Shown: positions 42,767-52,011, counted from the stretch's first letter. The stretch is 64,000 nucleotides of DNA from Aliihoeflea sp052435735 (GCA_052435735.1 JBQVNB010000002.1:186001-250000); one strand, 5' to 3'. Program-made: numbers and translations. The notes: generated by a model from the sequence alone, not told the origin.

Positions 42767-44817
42767 GCGAGAAACGCTATGTGATCGGCGTCGATGTCGG
42801 CGGGACCTTTACCGATATCTTCGTCTACGACCAGATCGACCACACCGTCCAGACGACCAAGATCCCGTCCACGCGCGGTGACCAGTCGAAGGGCTTTGCC
42901 GAGGGCATTTCCCGCATCGTCGCGGATTTCGCCGACATCGCGACGGTTGTTCACGGCACGACCGTCGGCACCAATGCTCTGCTGGAGCGCAAGGGCGCGA
43001 AGACCGGCATTATCACGACCAAGGGCTTTCGCGACGTGCTCGAGATGCGCCGGCGCGACCGGCCCTCGACCTGGGGCCTGTGGGGGCAGTACACGCCGGT
43101 CATCAGCCGCGAGCATCGCCTCGAAGTGAGCGAGCGCGTGCTCGCCGACGGCACGGTGCGCGAGGCCGTCAACGACGACGAGGTCCGCGCGCAGGCCGAG
43201 ATGCTGGAGGCGGCAGGCTGCGATGCGGTCTGCGTCTTCTTCGTCAATGGCTATGCGAACGACGCCAATGAGCGGCAAGCCGTCGAGGCCGTGCGCGCAA
43301 TCTGGCCGAACGGCTATGTCACGGCGGCAACCGAGATCGTGCCGGAGATCCGCGAATTCGAGCGCCTGTCGACGGCGGCGCTCAACGCCTATCTCCAGCC
43401 GGTCGTCTCGTCCTATCTGGACCGTCTGGAAAAGACGCTGAAAGGGCGCGGCTTTGCCGGCGACATCCTGATCGTCCAGTCGAATGGCGGCGTGATGGCG
43501 ATCGACACCGCCAAGCGCTTTCCGGTCCGCACGGCGTTGTCCGGTCCCGCTGCCGGCGTCATGGCGGCGCAGGCGATCGCCAAGGCGGCGGGCTTCCCGA
43601 ACGTGATCACCTGCGACATGGGCGGCACGTCCTTCGACGTCTCGCTGGTCGCAGATGGACAAAGCGCGCTCGCTGCGCAGACCGCCATCGATTTCGGCCT
43701 CGTCGTCCGCACCCCGATGATAGAGATCTCGACCATCGGCGCTGGCGGCGGCTCGATTGCCGGCATCGACAATGGCGGCATCCTGCAGGTCGGTCCGGAA
43801 TCGGCCGGCTCTGATCCGGGTCCCGTCTGCTACGGGCTCGGCAACGAACGTCCGACCGTCACCGACGCCAATGTCGTGCTCGGCCGCATCAATGCCGACC
43901 GCCCGATCGGCGGCAAGCTCGCGCGGCTCGACGTGGATGCCGCACGGCGCGCGATCGAGACCCATGTCGCAGGCCCGCTCGGCCTCTCCGTCGAGGAAGC
44001 AGCCGAGGCGATTCTCAAGATCGCCAATGCCAAGATGGCGGGCGCGATCCGGCTCGTCTCGATCGAGCGCGGATACGATCCCGCCGACTTCGCGGCCATG
44101 CCGTTCGGCGGCGGCGGTGCTCTCCACACCGGCGCACTGATCAAGGAAGTGGGCTTGAAGTCAGCGCTCGTACCGCGCTTTCCGGGTGTCACATCTGCGC
44201 TCGGCTGCGTCGTCGCGGACATGCGCCATGATCGCGTTCAGACCGTGAACCGCCTGCTCGACGGGCTCGACGCCGCATCGCTCGGCGCGGAGATTAAGAA
44301 GGTCAGCGACGAGACTGCCGAACTCTTGAAGGCAGCCGGCGTCTCCTTCGAGCGCGTCGACCGCATCTTCGAACTCGACATGCTCTATCTCGGCCAGACG
44401 CACACGGTTTCCGTCCCGCTCGACATGCCCGCGGGCGATTTGACGGTCGATGCAATCCGCGATGCGTTCGAGGCGGCTTACCGATCTGCCTTCGGTCGTC
44501 TGCTCGCCGGCATTCCGATGCGCGTGATGAACTACCGCGTCGCGGTCGTCGGGCGCCGTCCTGCCTTCGACATGGGCGCATTCGCTCCCGTCACCGACAA
44601 GACGGCCGATGAGTGCCTCACCGGCAGCCGCAAGCTCTATGCCGAGGGCGCCTGGCATTACACGCCGCTTTATGACCGTCTCGCTCTTCCCGTCGGCGCC
44701 AAGATTGCCGGCCCTGCGATCCTCGAGCAGGCCGACACGACGATCTTTGTCGACCCGGGTCTCGAGGGCGTCGTGGACGGCTTTGGCAATGTCGTCATTT
44801 CGCGGGCGGCGACATGA
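42763..44817 (+). CDS. Hydantoinase A/oxoprolinase family subunit
   Basis: A 684-residue ATP-binding subunit of the actin/hexokinase-like fold. IGVDVGGTFTDIFVYD is the phosphate-1 motif, VVHGTTVGTNALLERKGAKT follows, and CDMGGTSFDVSLV and IGAGGGSIAGIDNGGILQVG are central nucleotide motifs. It is full length, unlike the shorter paralogue at 56741-58297. It partners the HyuB subunit encoded just before it (ATGA overlap). Confidence 0.92.
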   Translation: MSEKRYVIGVDVGGTFTDIFVYDQIDHTVQTTKIPSTRGDQSKGFAEGISRIVADFADIATVVHGTTVGTNALLERKGAKTGIITTKGFRDVLEMRRRDRPSTWGLWGQYTPVISREHRLEVSERVLADGTVREAVNDDEVRAQAEMLEAAGCDAVCVFFVNGYANDANERQAVEAVRAIWPNGYVTAATEIVPEIREFERLSTAALNAYLQPVVSSYLDRLEKTLKGRGFAGDILIVQSNGGVMAIDTAKRFPVRTALSGPAAGVMAAQAIAKAAGFPNVITCDMGGTSFDVSLVADGQSALAAQTAIDFGLVVRTPMIEISTIGAGGGSIAGIDNGGILQVGPESAGSDPGPVCYGLGNERPTVTDANVVLGRINADRPIGGKLARLDVDAARRAIETHVAGPLGLSVEEAAEAILKIANAKMAGAIRLVSIERGYDPADFAAMPFGGGGALHTGALIKEVGLKSALVPRFPGVTSALGCVVADMRHDRVQTVNRLLDGLDAASLGAEIKKVSDETAELLKAAGVSFERVDRIFELDMLYLGQTHTVSVPLDMPAGDLTVDAIRDAFEAAYRSAFGRLLAGIPMRVMNYRVAVVGRRPAFDMGAFAPVTDKTADECLTGSRKLYAEGAWHYTPLYDRLALPVGAKIAGPAILEQADTTIFVDPGLEGVVDGFGNVVISRAAT

Positions 44818-45431
44818 TGGCGGGGGGACCGATCGACGTTACGAAGACCGCGCTGCTGATCGTCGATCTGCAGAACGATTTTCTCGATCCCAAGGGAGCC
44901 TATGGCCGCGCTGGCCAGTCGGCGGAAATGATCGCCAAATTGCCCGCGCGGCTGAAGCCGCTTGCCGATGCGCTGCGCGCGAAGGGCGGCTTCAGCCTCT
45001 CCTCGCAGTTCACGCTGGTGCCGGGGCGCGGCGGCGAGCCGATGATCTCGCCGCATCTGAAAGCACTGCGCCCCTTCCTCAGGAAGGGCGACTTCCAGCC
45101 GGGCGCCTGGGGACATCAACTCGTCGACATGCTTCAGCCGGCCGATTTCGTGGTCGAAAAGGTTGCCTATTCGGTCTTCTTCCAGTCGCGCATGGAATTC
45201 GTGCTGAAGAAGGCCGGCATCGAGACGCTGTTCGTCTGCGGCATCGTTACCAATGGCGGCGTCGCCTCGACGGTTCGCGACGCGCATGTGCGCGATTTTC
45301 GCACCTTCGTCCTGTCCGATGGATGCGGCGCGTTTTCGCAAGAAACGCACGACAACGCGATCCGCGATCTGTCGACCCTTACGAAGGCGATCACCGTCGC
45401 CGAGGCGATCGCAATGGTCGACGGCGCATGA
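44814..45431 (+). CDS. Isochorismatase-like hydrolase lacking the usual cysteine
   Basis: A 205-residue protein of the isochorismatase/cysteine-hydrolase fold. LLIVDLQNDFLDPKG supplies Asp18 and the VVEKVAYSVFF region supplies Lys116. At the nucleophile site the sequence is VTNGGVASTVRDAH, where amidases have TNxCV, so Gly149 replaces the Cys. Glycine at this site occurs in true isochorismatases, which do not use a cysteine nucleophile. Amide hydrolysis is therefore doubtful. Start overlaps the HyuA stop and the stop overlaps the next gene. Confidence 0.82.
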   Translation: MMAGGPIDVTKTALLIVDLQNDFLDPKGAYGRAGQSAEMIAKLPARLKPLADALRAKGGFSLSSQFTLVPGRGGEPMISPHLKALRPFLRKGDFQPGAWGHQLVDMLQPADFVVEKVAYSVFFQSRMEFVLKKAGIETLFVCGIVTNGGVASTVRDAHVRDFRTFVLSDGCGAFSQETHDNAIRDLSTLTKAITVAEAIAMVDGA

Positions 45432-46819
45432 GCGCCGTCCTGCCCGTCTCCGCGATGAAGGCTGATGCCGAGGTCGATGTGGCGATCATCGGGGCCGGCG
45501 CCTGTGGGCTCGTCGCCGCTCTGCGCGCGGTCGAGGCGGGAGCGGACGTGCTGGTGCTGGAACGTGACGCGAAGCCAACCGGGTCGACCTCGATGTCATC
45601 GGGCTTCATTCCCGCACCCGCGACGCGCTTCCAGCGCGCGATCGGGGTCGAGGACGATACGCCTGAGCGCTTTGCAGGCGACATCCAGGCGAAGACGAAG
45701 AACCGCGCCGATCCCGGCCTCGTCGCCACCGTATCGGGGACCATCGGCTCCGCGCTCGAATGGCTCGCAGACAGCCACGGGCTCGAATGGATCGTGCTCG
45801 ACGATTTCCTCTATCCCGGCCATTCCCGCCATCGCATGCACGCGGTGCCCGAAAAGACCGGCGCGGCGCTGCTTCAAAGGCTGGCGACGGCGGCCGAGGC
45901 TGCTGGCGTCATGGTAGCGACGGGTACGCATGTCACCGGATTGTTTGCCGACGAAGAACGCATCCGCGGCGTTCGTATTTCCAGAGCGGACGGCAGCGAG
46001 GAGCACCTTGCCTGCAAGGCGCTCGTGCTGGCCTGCAACGGCTATGGCGGCAATGCCAGCCTCGTCGCGCGACACATTCCCGAACTCGAAGGTGCGCAAT
46101 ATCACGGACATGCCGGAAATCAGGGCGATGCGGTGCTGTGGGGGCAGGCGCTGGGCGCGGACATCCGCGACCTTTCCGGCTATCAGGGCCACGGTTCGCT
46201 CGCGCATCCGCACCAGATCTTGATTTCGTGGGCGCTGATGATGGAAGGCGGTATCCAGGTGAATGCTGCCGGACAGCGCTTCTCGAACGAGCATGCGGGA
46301 TACTCCGAGCAGGCGGTCAAGGTTCTGGCTCAGCCATCGCGCTTCGCTTGGAACGTGTATGACCAGCGAATCCACGATTTCGCCCAGGCCTTTCCCGACT
46401 ATCGCGACGCGATGGAGGCCGGCGCGATCCGCCGTGCTGACAGCCTGGACGAGCTTGCGCGGCAGATCGACGTCGACCCGCGCGCGCTCTCCGACACGCT
46501 GCGCACGGTGGCGGCGCTTCAGGCGGGGGAAGGCGCGGACGAATTCGGTCGCGATTTCACCGCGAGACCGGCTCTCAAAGCGCCCCTTCATGCCGTGAAG
46601 GTCACCGGCGCGCTTTTTCACACGCAGGGCGGGTTGATGGTCGATGGCGAGGCGCATGTCCTGTCCAACTCGGGCCGGGCGTTTCCCAACCTCTTCGCCG
46701 GCGGCGGAGCCGCATGCGGCGTTTCGGGACCCGATGTGTCGGGGTATCTTTCGGGCAACGGCCTGCTCACGGCCATCGCGCTCGGCTATATTGCGGGGCA
46801 CAACTCTTTCCCCCGCTAG
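45428..46819 (+). CDS. FAD-dependent oxidoreductase (fumarate-reductase-like)
   Basis: A 463-residue soluble flavoprotein. VAIIGAGACGLVAALRAVEA is the dinucleotide-binding fold, LACKALVLACNGYGGNA the second FAD motif, and HTQGGLMVDGEAHVLSNSG with LFAGGGAACGVSG the C-terminal FAD-contact region of the succinate dehydrogenase/3-ketosteroid dehydrogenase-like group. It could introduce or reduce a C=C bond next to a carbonyl in the pathway of this operon. ATG 45428 overlaps the previous stop. Last gene of the 33.8-46.8 kb operon. Confidence 0.85.
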   Translation: MSAVLPVSAMKADAEVDVAIIGAGACGLVAALRAVEAGADVLVLERDAKPTGSTSMSSGFIPAPATRFQRAIGVEDDTPERFAGDIQAKTKNRADPGLVATVSGTIGSALEWLADSHGLEWIVLDDFLYPGHSRHRMHAVPEKTGAALLQRLATAAEAAGVMVATGTHVTGLFADEERIRGVRISRADGSEEHLACKALVLACNGYGGNASLVARHIPELEGAQYHGHAGNQGDAVLWGQALGADIRDLSGYQGHGSLAHPHQILISWALMMEGGIQVNAAGQRFSNEHAGYSEQAVKVLAQPSRFAWNVYDQRIHDFAQAFPDYRDAMEAGAIRRADSLDELARQIDVDPRALSDTLRTVAALQAGEGADEFGRDFTARPALKAPLHAVKVTGALFHTQGGLMVDGEAHVLSNSGRAFPNLFAGGGAACGVSGPDVSGYLSGNGLLTAIALGYIAGHNSFPR

Positions 46820-46867
46820 GGTCTCTCTCTGCGTGTCGGCAATCGTCCGCTCGAGTTGGAGGATCGC

Positions 46868-47623
46868 CTACATGGTGGCGTTGATTTCCGCGAGCTTGTC
46901 ACGCAGGTCGTCGAGGCTCTTGACGTAGGTCTCGCGCATCGCATCCAGGCGCAGGAGGGGACCGGCGATCCCGATCGCGTAGGCTTCTCCGCCGAACTTC
47001 ACCGCCACGGCAATGCCCATGACATCGTCCACCGTTTCCCCGCGCGACAGGAAATAGCCGCGCTCCCTGCCTTCCGCGATGTCGGCCTCTAGGCTCGGGC
47101 GATCGGTGATCGTCGAGGGGGTGACGGCGACGAGGGTCATCCGGTCGAGCGCCGCTTCGAATTCCTTCCGCCCGAGCAAGGACAGAACAGCCTTGCCGAT
47201 CGCGCTGGTATGGGCCGGCCGCTGGTCTCCCGGAGATGCGGCGTAGCGGATGGTGTGCGTGCCGTCGACCACGTCGAGATAAAGTGCACTGTCGTCCTGG
47301 AGCTTGCCGATGATCGCCGTCTCGCCGGTTGCGGCGCTCAATTCCTCCGCGACTGCCACGATCCGGCGAAGCGGCTGATCACCGCGAGCGATGCGCTCGG
47401 CCAGTTCGGTCAGGCGCCGTGTCGGATAAAAGCGCTTCGGGCTGTCGAGACGATAGATGTAACCGCGCTGATGCAACGTCTTCACGAGTGAGTGGCAACT
47501 CGAGATCGGAACCGCGATCTCCTGCGCTATCTCGGTCAGCGACATGGGAATGCACCGGCCGCCGAAAGCTTCCATCAGGTCGAGGACCCTTGCAGCGCCC
47601 TTCATGGGGTCTTTGTCAGCCAT
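46868..47623 (-). CDS. IclR family transcriptional regulator
   Basis: A 251-residue regulator. Residues ~10-75 are a winged helix (SLTEIAQEIAVPISSCHSLV, KTLHQRGYIYRL), and the rest an IclR effector domain (SALYLDVVDGTHTIRYAASP, HTSAIGKAVLSLL, RGYFLSRGETVDDVMGIAV). AAAGGA lies eight bases before ATG 47623. Divergent from the cupin and TRAP operon, which it most likely controls. Confidence 0.92.
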   Translation of the reverse strand: MADKDPMKGAARVLDLMEAFGGRCIPMSLTEIAQEIAVPISSCHSLVKTLHQRGYIYRLDSPKRFYPTRRLTELAERIARGDQPLRRIVAVAEELSAATGETAIIGKLQDDSALYLDVVDGTHTIRYAASPGDQRPAHTSAIGKAVLSLLGRKEFEAALDRMTLVAVTPSTITDRPSLEADIAEGRERGYFLSRGETVDDVMGIAVAVKFGGEAYAIGIAGPLLRLDAMRETYVKSLDDLRDKLAEINATM

Positions 47624-47655
47624 TGGCGCGATCCTTTCCTTTGCGTAAGCGCAGA

Positions 47656-47684
47656 TTGCAAAGGCGCAAAAATTCTGCTACAAG
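47656..47684 (+). promoter_or_regulatory. Putative promoter of the cupin-TRAP operon
   Basis: TTGCAA (47656-47661) and TACAAG (47679-47684) are spaced by 17 bases in the IclR/cupin divergent gap. Partial TTTGCG/CGCAAA dyads around the -35 region could bind the IclR protein. This is a pattern match only. Confidence 0.3.
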
Positions 47685-47764
47685 AATATTTATTCGATAT
47701 AGCGAAAAAACAGCTTTGGCAAGCTGCCTTTCGAATTCGTCGGCAGTGGAGGTTGGGGGAGCAG

Positions 47765-48223
47765 GTGACGGTCAAGGCACTCAGGCAAATTGCAAAGGAA
47801 CCCGTCGCCATCGATCCGGAGGAGGTCGAGACGCTCGTGTGTGAATGGGCGACGCTGAAATTGCTCGCGTCGCCGGACAACGGAACGAGCGAGACGATGT
47901 CGGCCGTGACGCTCTATTTCCTGCCGGGGCAGGGCCATGCGCGGCACCGGCACGAAGCGTCCGAGCAACTAATATTCATGGTCGCCGGCAAGGCAGAGAT
48001 GACGATCGAATATGAGGAAGGGAAGCCGCGCACTCGCTTGATCGGCGCCGGCGAACTCGTCGTCATACCCAAGGGTGCCTTCCATTCGACCTTCAACGTC
48101 GGATGGGAGCCGGTCAGAATCCTGGCCGTCTATTCGCCCGCCGGCCCGGAGGCGGCGATGCTTGCGTCGGAGGAATTCAGGCTGCTGCCTCCCGGCGAAA
48201 TCTCGCAGACTGTGCGTTCGTGA
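47765..48223 (+). CDS. Cupin domain protein
   Basis: A 152-residue single cupin. GQGHARHRHEASEQLIFMVA gives the metal-binding G(X)5HXH(X)3-4E(X)6G motif and IPKGAFHSTFNVG the second motif with its His. It may be a sugar or acid binding or isomerising enzyme, or a small sensor. The GTG at 47765 is preceded by GGAGG and a G-rich stretch; no earlier start with a ribosome-binding site is seen. Two hairpins separate it from the TRAP genes. Confidence 0.8.
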   Translation: MTVKALRQIAKEPVAIDPEEVETLVCEWATLKLLASPDNGTSETMSAVTLYFLPGQGHARHRHEASEQLIFMVAGKAEMTIEYEEGKPRTRLIGAGELVVIPKGAFHSTFNVGWEPVRILAVYSPAGPEAAMLASEEFRLLPPGEISQTVRS

Positions 48224-48228
48224 ATTCG

Positions 48229-48272
48229 GGGCAGCGGGGCGCTGCCCGATCCAGAAAAAAGCCCGAAGGGCT
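48229..48272 (+). terminator. Two adjacent hairpins between cupin and TRAP genes
   Basis: GGGCAGCG and CGCTGCCC (48229-48247) form an 8-bp stem with a GGG loop. After an A-run, AGCCC-GAA-GGGCT (48260-48272) forms a second, small stem. They lie directly before the ribosome-binding site of the TRAP binding protein, suggesting partial termination or processing. Confidence 0.45.
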
Positions 48273-48291
48273 CAACAACCAAGGGAACAGA

Positions 48292-49413
48292 ATGATGGCC
48301 GCATTTCATGAATCCCGATCGACTGCCCGCCTTCTCCTCGCAGCCTCGGCGTTCGCGGTCGCGAGCCTTCTCGGCACGCCCACGCTTGCGGTTTCGCAGG
48401 AAAGCGTGACCATCCGGCTGACAAGTCCAGTGCCGCGCGGCCCCGCCCATGTCGAGGCCATCCAGTGGTGGGCGGACGAAGTCGCCAAGCGCTCGGAAGA
48501 TCGCGTCAAGTTCCAGACCTTTTATGCCGGGTCGCTGATGGGCGCGCTCGAGACGTTGCCGGCGACGCGGGACGGCCGCGTCGGCGGAGGCTACATGTCG
48601 CCCGGATATTGGCCGGCCGATCTGCCGCTCTGGTCGGTCGATTCCATTCCGTTCGTGACCGATGATCCCCATGCGATGATGCTGACGTTCTATGATCTGT
48701 CGAAGAACAACGAGAGCATGCGCAAGGAATTGGAGGCGGCAGGCATCAAGCTCATGTTCATGGTGCCGGTCACGCCAGCAGTATCCGGGGTGCGCGAGCC
48801 GGTGACGGCGCTGAAGGATCTCGACGGCAAGCGCCTTCGCGTGCTCGGCTATGTCGCGAGAGCCTTCCAGACGATCGGCGTCCAGCCGGTCTCGATCGAT
48901 CCCGGCCAGCAATATGAGGCCATACAGCGCGGAGCCCTCGACGGTTTCGGCAGCCTCGTCTTCGATGCCATCCCTTATTTCAAGCTGCATGAGGTCGCAC
49001 CGAGCCTCTATTACACCGGCATCGGAATGTATTCCTCGGTCGGCGTCGGCATCAGTCTCGAGCTTTGGAACGGGATTCCCGAGGATCTTCAGAAAATCAT
49101 GACCGAGGTCGCCGAGGAGTACATGTTCGAGCGCGAGCCTGCGGCGCTCATGGCCTATGAAGATGAAGCCTGCACCAAGCTGCTCGACGCCAAGGCGACC
49201 GTCGCGCTCGCGCCGGATACCGAGGTCGAAGCCTGGAAGGCCGAGGTGGGCGACACGATCAAGGATGCCTGGCGAGCGACCGTCCTCGAGCGGGGCGTAA
49301 CGGCGGAGGTCGTGGACGCCTTCTATGCCGACTACACGGCGACGCTCGCGAAATACGAGGCGGACTCGAAATACGAGCTCGGCGTCGCGAGATGCGCGGC
49401 GCGAAGCGACTGA
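48292..49413 (+). CDS. TRAP transporter substrate-binding protein, DctP type
   Basis: A 373-residue periplasmic protein with a signal peptide (LLLAASAFAVASLLG, cleavage near VSQE). TIRLTSPVPRGPAHVEAIQW and KDLDGKRLRVLGYVARAFQT are DctP motifs; the latter holds the Arg that binds ligand carboxylate. It has GGYMSPGYWPADLPLW at the lip of the binding cleft, as in mannitol/keto-acid type relatives. AAGGGAAC precedes ATG 48292. The specific ligand is unknown. Confidence 0.92.
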   Translation: MMAAFHESRSTARLLLAASAFAVASLLGTPTLAVSQESVTIRLTSPVPRGPAHVEAIQWWADEVAKRSEDRVKFQTFYAGSLMGALETLPATRDGRVGGGYMSPGYWPADLPLWSVDSIPFVTDDPHAMMLTFYDLSKNNESMRKELEAAGIKLMFMVPVTPAVSGVREPVTALKDLDGKRLRVLGYVARAFQTIGVQPVSIDPGQQYEAIQRGALDGFGSLVFDAIPYFKLHEVAPSLYYTGIGMYSSVGVGISLELWNGIPEDLQKIMTEVAEEYMFEREPAALMAYEDEACTKLLDAKATVALAPDTEVEAWKAEVGDTIKDAWRATVLERGVTAEVVDAFYADYTATLAKYEADSKYELGVARCAARSD

Positions 49414-49453
49414 AGACGCCATCGATCGCCGACATTGGCACGGAGGACGCGAC

Positions 49454-49936
49454 GTGAGACGCATGATCGACGTGCTTTCGAAGATCGGTGCGCTCGTCGC
49501 GGGCGCACTGATCATGGGGCTGATTGCGCTGACCGTGGCCGATGTGGCCTGGCGCAATCTGGGCGGTCATTCGATCCCCGGCGTTTACGAATATTCCGAA
49601 GTCATCCTCGTCGCGATCGTCTTCCTGAGCCTCGCCTGGACGCAGAAGGCCGACGCGCATGTGTCGATCGACCTGGTGACACGTGCTTTACCTGTCCGCC
49701 TCGATCGCATCGTGCGCGGCCTCGGAGTTGCCGTCGCGCTCGTCGTGCTCGCCTGGATGACGGTCGCCAGCATCGAGGCTGCCGGTGAATCATGGACGAC
49801 GGGCGAGTATCGCATCGGGCTTTCGGAGGTCCCAGTCTGGCCCGCGCGCTTTGCCGTGGCGCTCGGATTATGCGCGCTTGTCCTCCAACTCGCTATCGGA
49901 CTTCTGGACATTTTGAAGCGACCTGGAGGACGGTGA
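49454..49936 (+). CDS. TRAP transporter small permease, DctQ type
   Basis: A 160-residue protein with four membrane segments; VYEYSEVILVAIVFLSLAWT and the KADAHVSIDLVTRALP loop are family hallmarks. GTG 49454 has GGAGG seven bases upstream. Second gene of the TRAP set, closely followed by the large permease. Confidence 0.9.
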   Translation: MRRMIDVLSKIGALVAGALIMGLIALTVADVAWRNLGGHSIPGVYEYSEVILVAIVFLSLAWTQKADAHVSIDLVTRALPVRLDRIVRGLGVAVALVVLAWMTVASIEAAGESWTTGEYRIGLSEVPVWPARFAVALGLCALVLQLAIGLLDILKRPGGR

Positions 49937-49938
49937 TC

Positions 49939-51312
49939 GTGGACGCAACTACGGCATTGGTCGTCGCCCTCGCCACGCTGTTCGGTCTTCTTGCCGCGCG
50001 GGTTCCCGTGGCCTTCGCGCTGCTTGCGGCCGGAACGGCGGGGATTTGTCTCTTCGATGGCCCCGGACCTGCGGACAGCACGCTTGCGCGGCTGCCTTAT
50101 GAATCGCCGGCGCGGTACGTCCTGATCGTCATTCCGTTCTTCGTCGCGATGGGCATCTTCGCCAAGAACGGACGCCTCGCGCTTGACGCCTACAATCTCG
50201 CCAGCCGCGGGTTGCGGGCCGTTCCGGGAGGGCTCGCCATCGCGACGGTCGCATCCTGCGCGCTCTTCGCTGCCGTCTCGGGATCGAGCGTCGCGACCAT
50301 CGCCGCCCTGGGTCCGACGGCCATGCGCGAGATGCAGCGTCACGGCTACAACTCGACACTGGCCGCCGGCGTGGTGGGTGCTTCGGGCACGTTGGGCGTT
50401 CTCATTCCGCCATCCATCGCAATCGTCCTCTATGGGATCATCACCAATACCTCGATCGGTCCGCTGCTGATCGCGGGCATCATTCCCGGCATTCTCACCG
50501 CGCTCGTCTATGCGCTCGGCGTCGTCGCCGCCTGCCTCTACGACCCGCGGCTGGCGGGAAGGGGCGCGCGCGACGGCCAAGCTCCGCGATCGCTCGGCGC
50601 GGCGGCGGTCCTGCCGGAGCCTGTGCCGGCACCGCAAGCCGTCGCGAGCAATGCCTGGTCGAGTATCGTGCGCGTCGGCTTTCTGTTCGGCGTCGTCATG
50701 GGCGGCATTTATTCCGGCATCGTCACCGCCACAGAGGCAGGGGCGATCGGCGCGGTCGTCGCGCTTTTGATGATGTTGCACGACAGCCTTCGAGCGGGCG
50801 GGGTCAGGCAGGCCGTTTCCGATACCGCCGCATCCGTCATGGAAGCGGTCTCGCTGACATCGATGACGTTCATGTTGCTGATCGGCTCGGCCGTCTTCAC
50901 CTATTTCCTCGTTTCGGCGGGCGTGCCGGCGGACTTCACCGCCTGGATGCTGTCCTTCGACGTGGCCCCGTGGATGGTGGTCGCGCTCCTGCTTCTCGCC
51001 TTCGTGCCGCTGGGCATGTTCCTCGATCCGATTTCGATGCTTCTCATCGGCGTCCCGCTGGCATTCCCGGTGGTCATAGGTCTCGGCTACAATCCGCTCT
51101 GGTTCGGAATCCTGGTCGTGAAAATGGTCGAGGTCGGCCTCATCACCCCGCCCTTCGGCCTCAACGCCTTTGTCGTCTCGGGCGTTTCGGGCATTCCCGT
51201 CGAACGGGCGTTCGCGGGTGTCATGTGGTTCCTGCCCCTCGAAATCATCGTGATCGTTTTGATCTTCTGTTTCCCCGAAATCGTGACCTGGCTGCCGGGG
51301 CAGATGGGGTAG
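49939..51312 (+). CDS. TRAP transporter large permease, DctM type
   Basis: A 457-residue, about 12-segment membrane protein. RYVLIVIPFFVAMGIFAKNG, SGSSVATIAALGPTAMREM, GVLIPPSIAIVLYGIIT and LITPPFGLNAFVVSGVSG are DctM motifs. GGAGG at 49925-49929 fits GTG 49939 best; GTG 49933 is too close. Forms the transport channel with the DctQ partner. Confidence 0.92.
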   Translation: MDATTALVVALATLFGLLAARVPVAFALLAAGTAGICLFDGPGPADSTLARLPYESPARYVLIVIPFFVAMGIFAKNGRLALDAYNLASRGLRAVPGGLAIATVASCALFAAVSGSSVATIAALGPTAMREMQRHGYNSTLAAGVVGASGTLGVLIPPSIAIVLYGIITNTSIGPLLIAGIIPGILTALVYALGVVAACLYDPRLAGRGARDGQAPRSLGAAAVLPEPVPAPQAVASNAWSSIVRVGFLFGVVMGGIYSGIVTATEAGAIGAVVALLMMLHDSLRAGGVRQAVSDTAASVMEAVSLTSMTFMLLIGSAVFTYFLVSAGVPADFTAWMLSFDVAPWMVVALLLLAFVPLGMFLDPISMLLIGVPLAFPVVIGLGYNPLWFGILVVKMVEVGLITPPFGLNAFVVSGVSGIPVERAFAGVMWFLPLEIIVIVLIFCFPEIVTWLPGQMG

Positions 51313-51378
51313 GCGATGACAGGCGGCGCTCGGTATTCCCGCAGGATCGAGTTTGCAGATGGCGCGGCGCTCGCTCGA

Positions 51379-52011
51379 TCAGACGACGGGATCGGAAAAA
51401 TGCTGGGCGCGGGGCGTCGTTTGGCGAAAGGATGGGCGTGTCTCCATCCGGTCGCTGTAGCCGACAAGGTGCGGGTGCTTTTCGCGCCAGCCCAGTTCCG
51501 GAAAGCGGATGTCGAGAAACCGCAGCATTGCTCCTGCCGAAATGTCGGCAAGGCCGAACGCATTGCCGACGGCCCAGTCACGCGCGCCGACCAGTCGGCC
51601 GACCTCATTCAGTCCCCCGTCCACCTTGCGACGCTGGCGCGCGAGCCATGGGTGGCTTCGGCACGCTTCCGGCCGCTTGAGCTCCCAGAAAATGAGAACG
51701 ATCGCATCGCAGATCCCGTCGCACAGAACCTCGACCCGCCGCGCCGCGATGATGTCGGTGACATTCGTCGGAAGAAGGCGCGGTCGGGGATGCGTCAGTT
51801 CGAGATATTGCAGGATCAGGCTGGATTCATAGATGCTGGTGCCGTCATCCAGGATCAGAACCGGCAATTTCTCCAGGGGATTGTAGCGCGGCGTCGAGGT
51901 GGAGGCGTCCCAAGGCACCTCGGTAACGAGGTCGAAGTGCAAGCCCTTCTCGATCAAAGCGATCCGAACTTTTCTGGCATAGGGGCTGGGGGTGGCGCTC
52001 AGGAGTTTCAT
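51379..52011 (-). CDS. Glutathione S-transferase family protein
   Basis: A 210-residue protein with a thioredoxin-like N-domain (MKLLSATPSPYARKVRIALI; EKLPVLILDDGTSIYESSLI binds the glutathione gamma-glutamyl part) and a helical C-domain. Ser/Tyr near residues 5-11 could activate glutathione. Downstream of the MarR gene on the same strand, 42 bases away, so it may be in that operon and serve detoxification. Confidence 0.88.
   Translation of the reverse strand: MKLLSATPSPYARKVRIALIEKGLHFDLVTEVPWDASTSTPRYNPLEKLPVLILDDGTSIYESSLILQYLELTHPRPRLLPTNVTDIIAARRVEVLCDGICDAIVLIFWELKRPEACRSHPWLARQRRKVDGGLNEVGRLVGARDWAVGNAFGLADISAGAMLRFLDIRFPELGWREKHPHLVGYSDRMETRPSFRQTTPRAQHFSDPVV

Noticed and set aside
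41075..45431. Creatinine/N-methylhydantoin degradation as the role of the hydantoinase genes
   Set aside because: An N-carbamoylsarcosine amidase needs the cysteine that Gly149 replaces, and no creatinine deaminase or sarcosine oxidase is nearby. The aconitase-like and lyase genes also do not fit.
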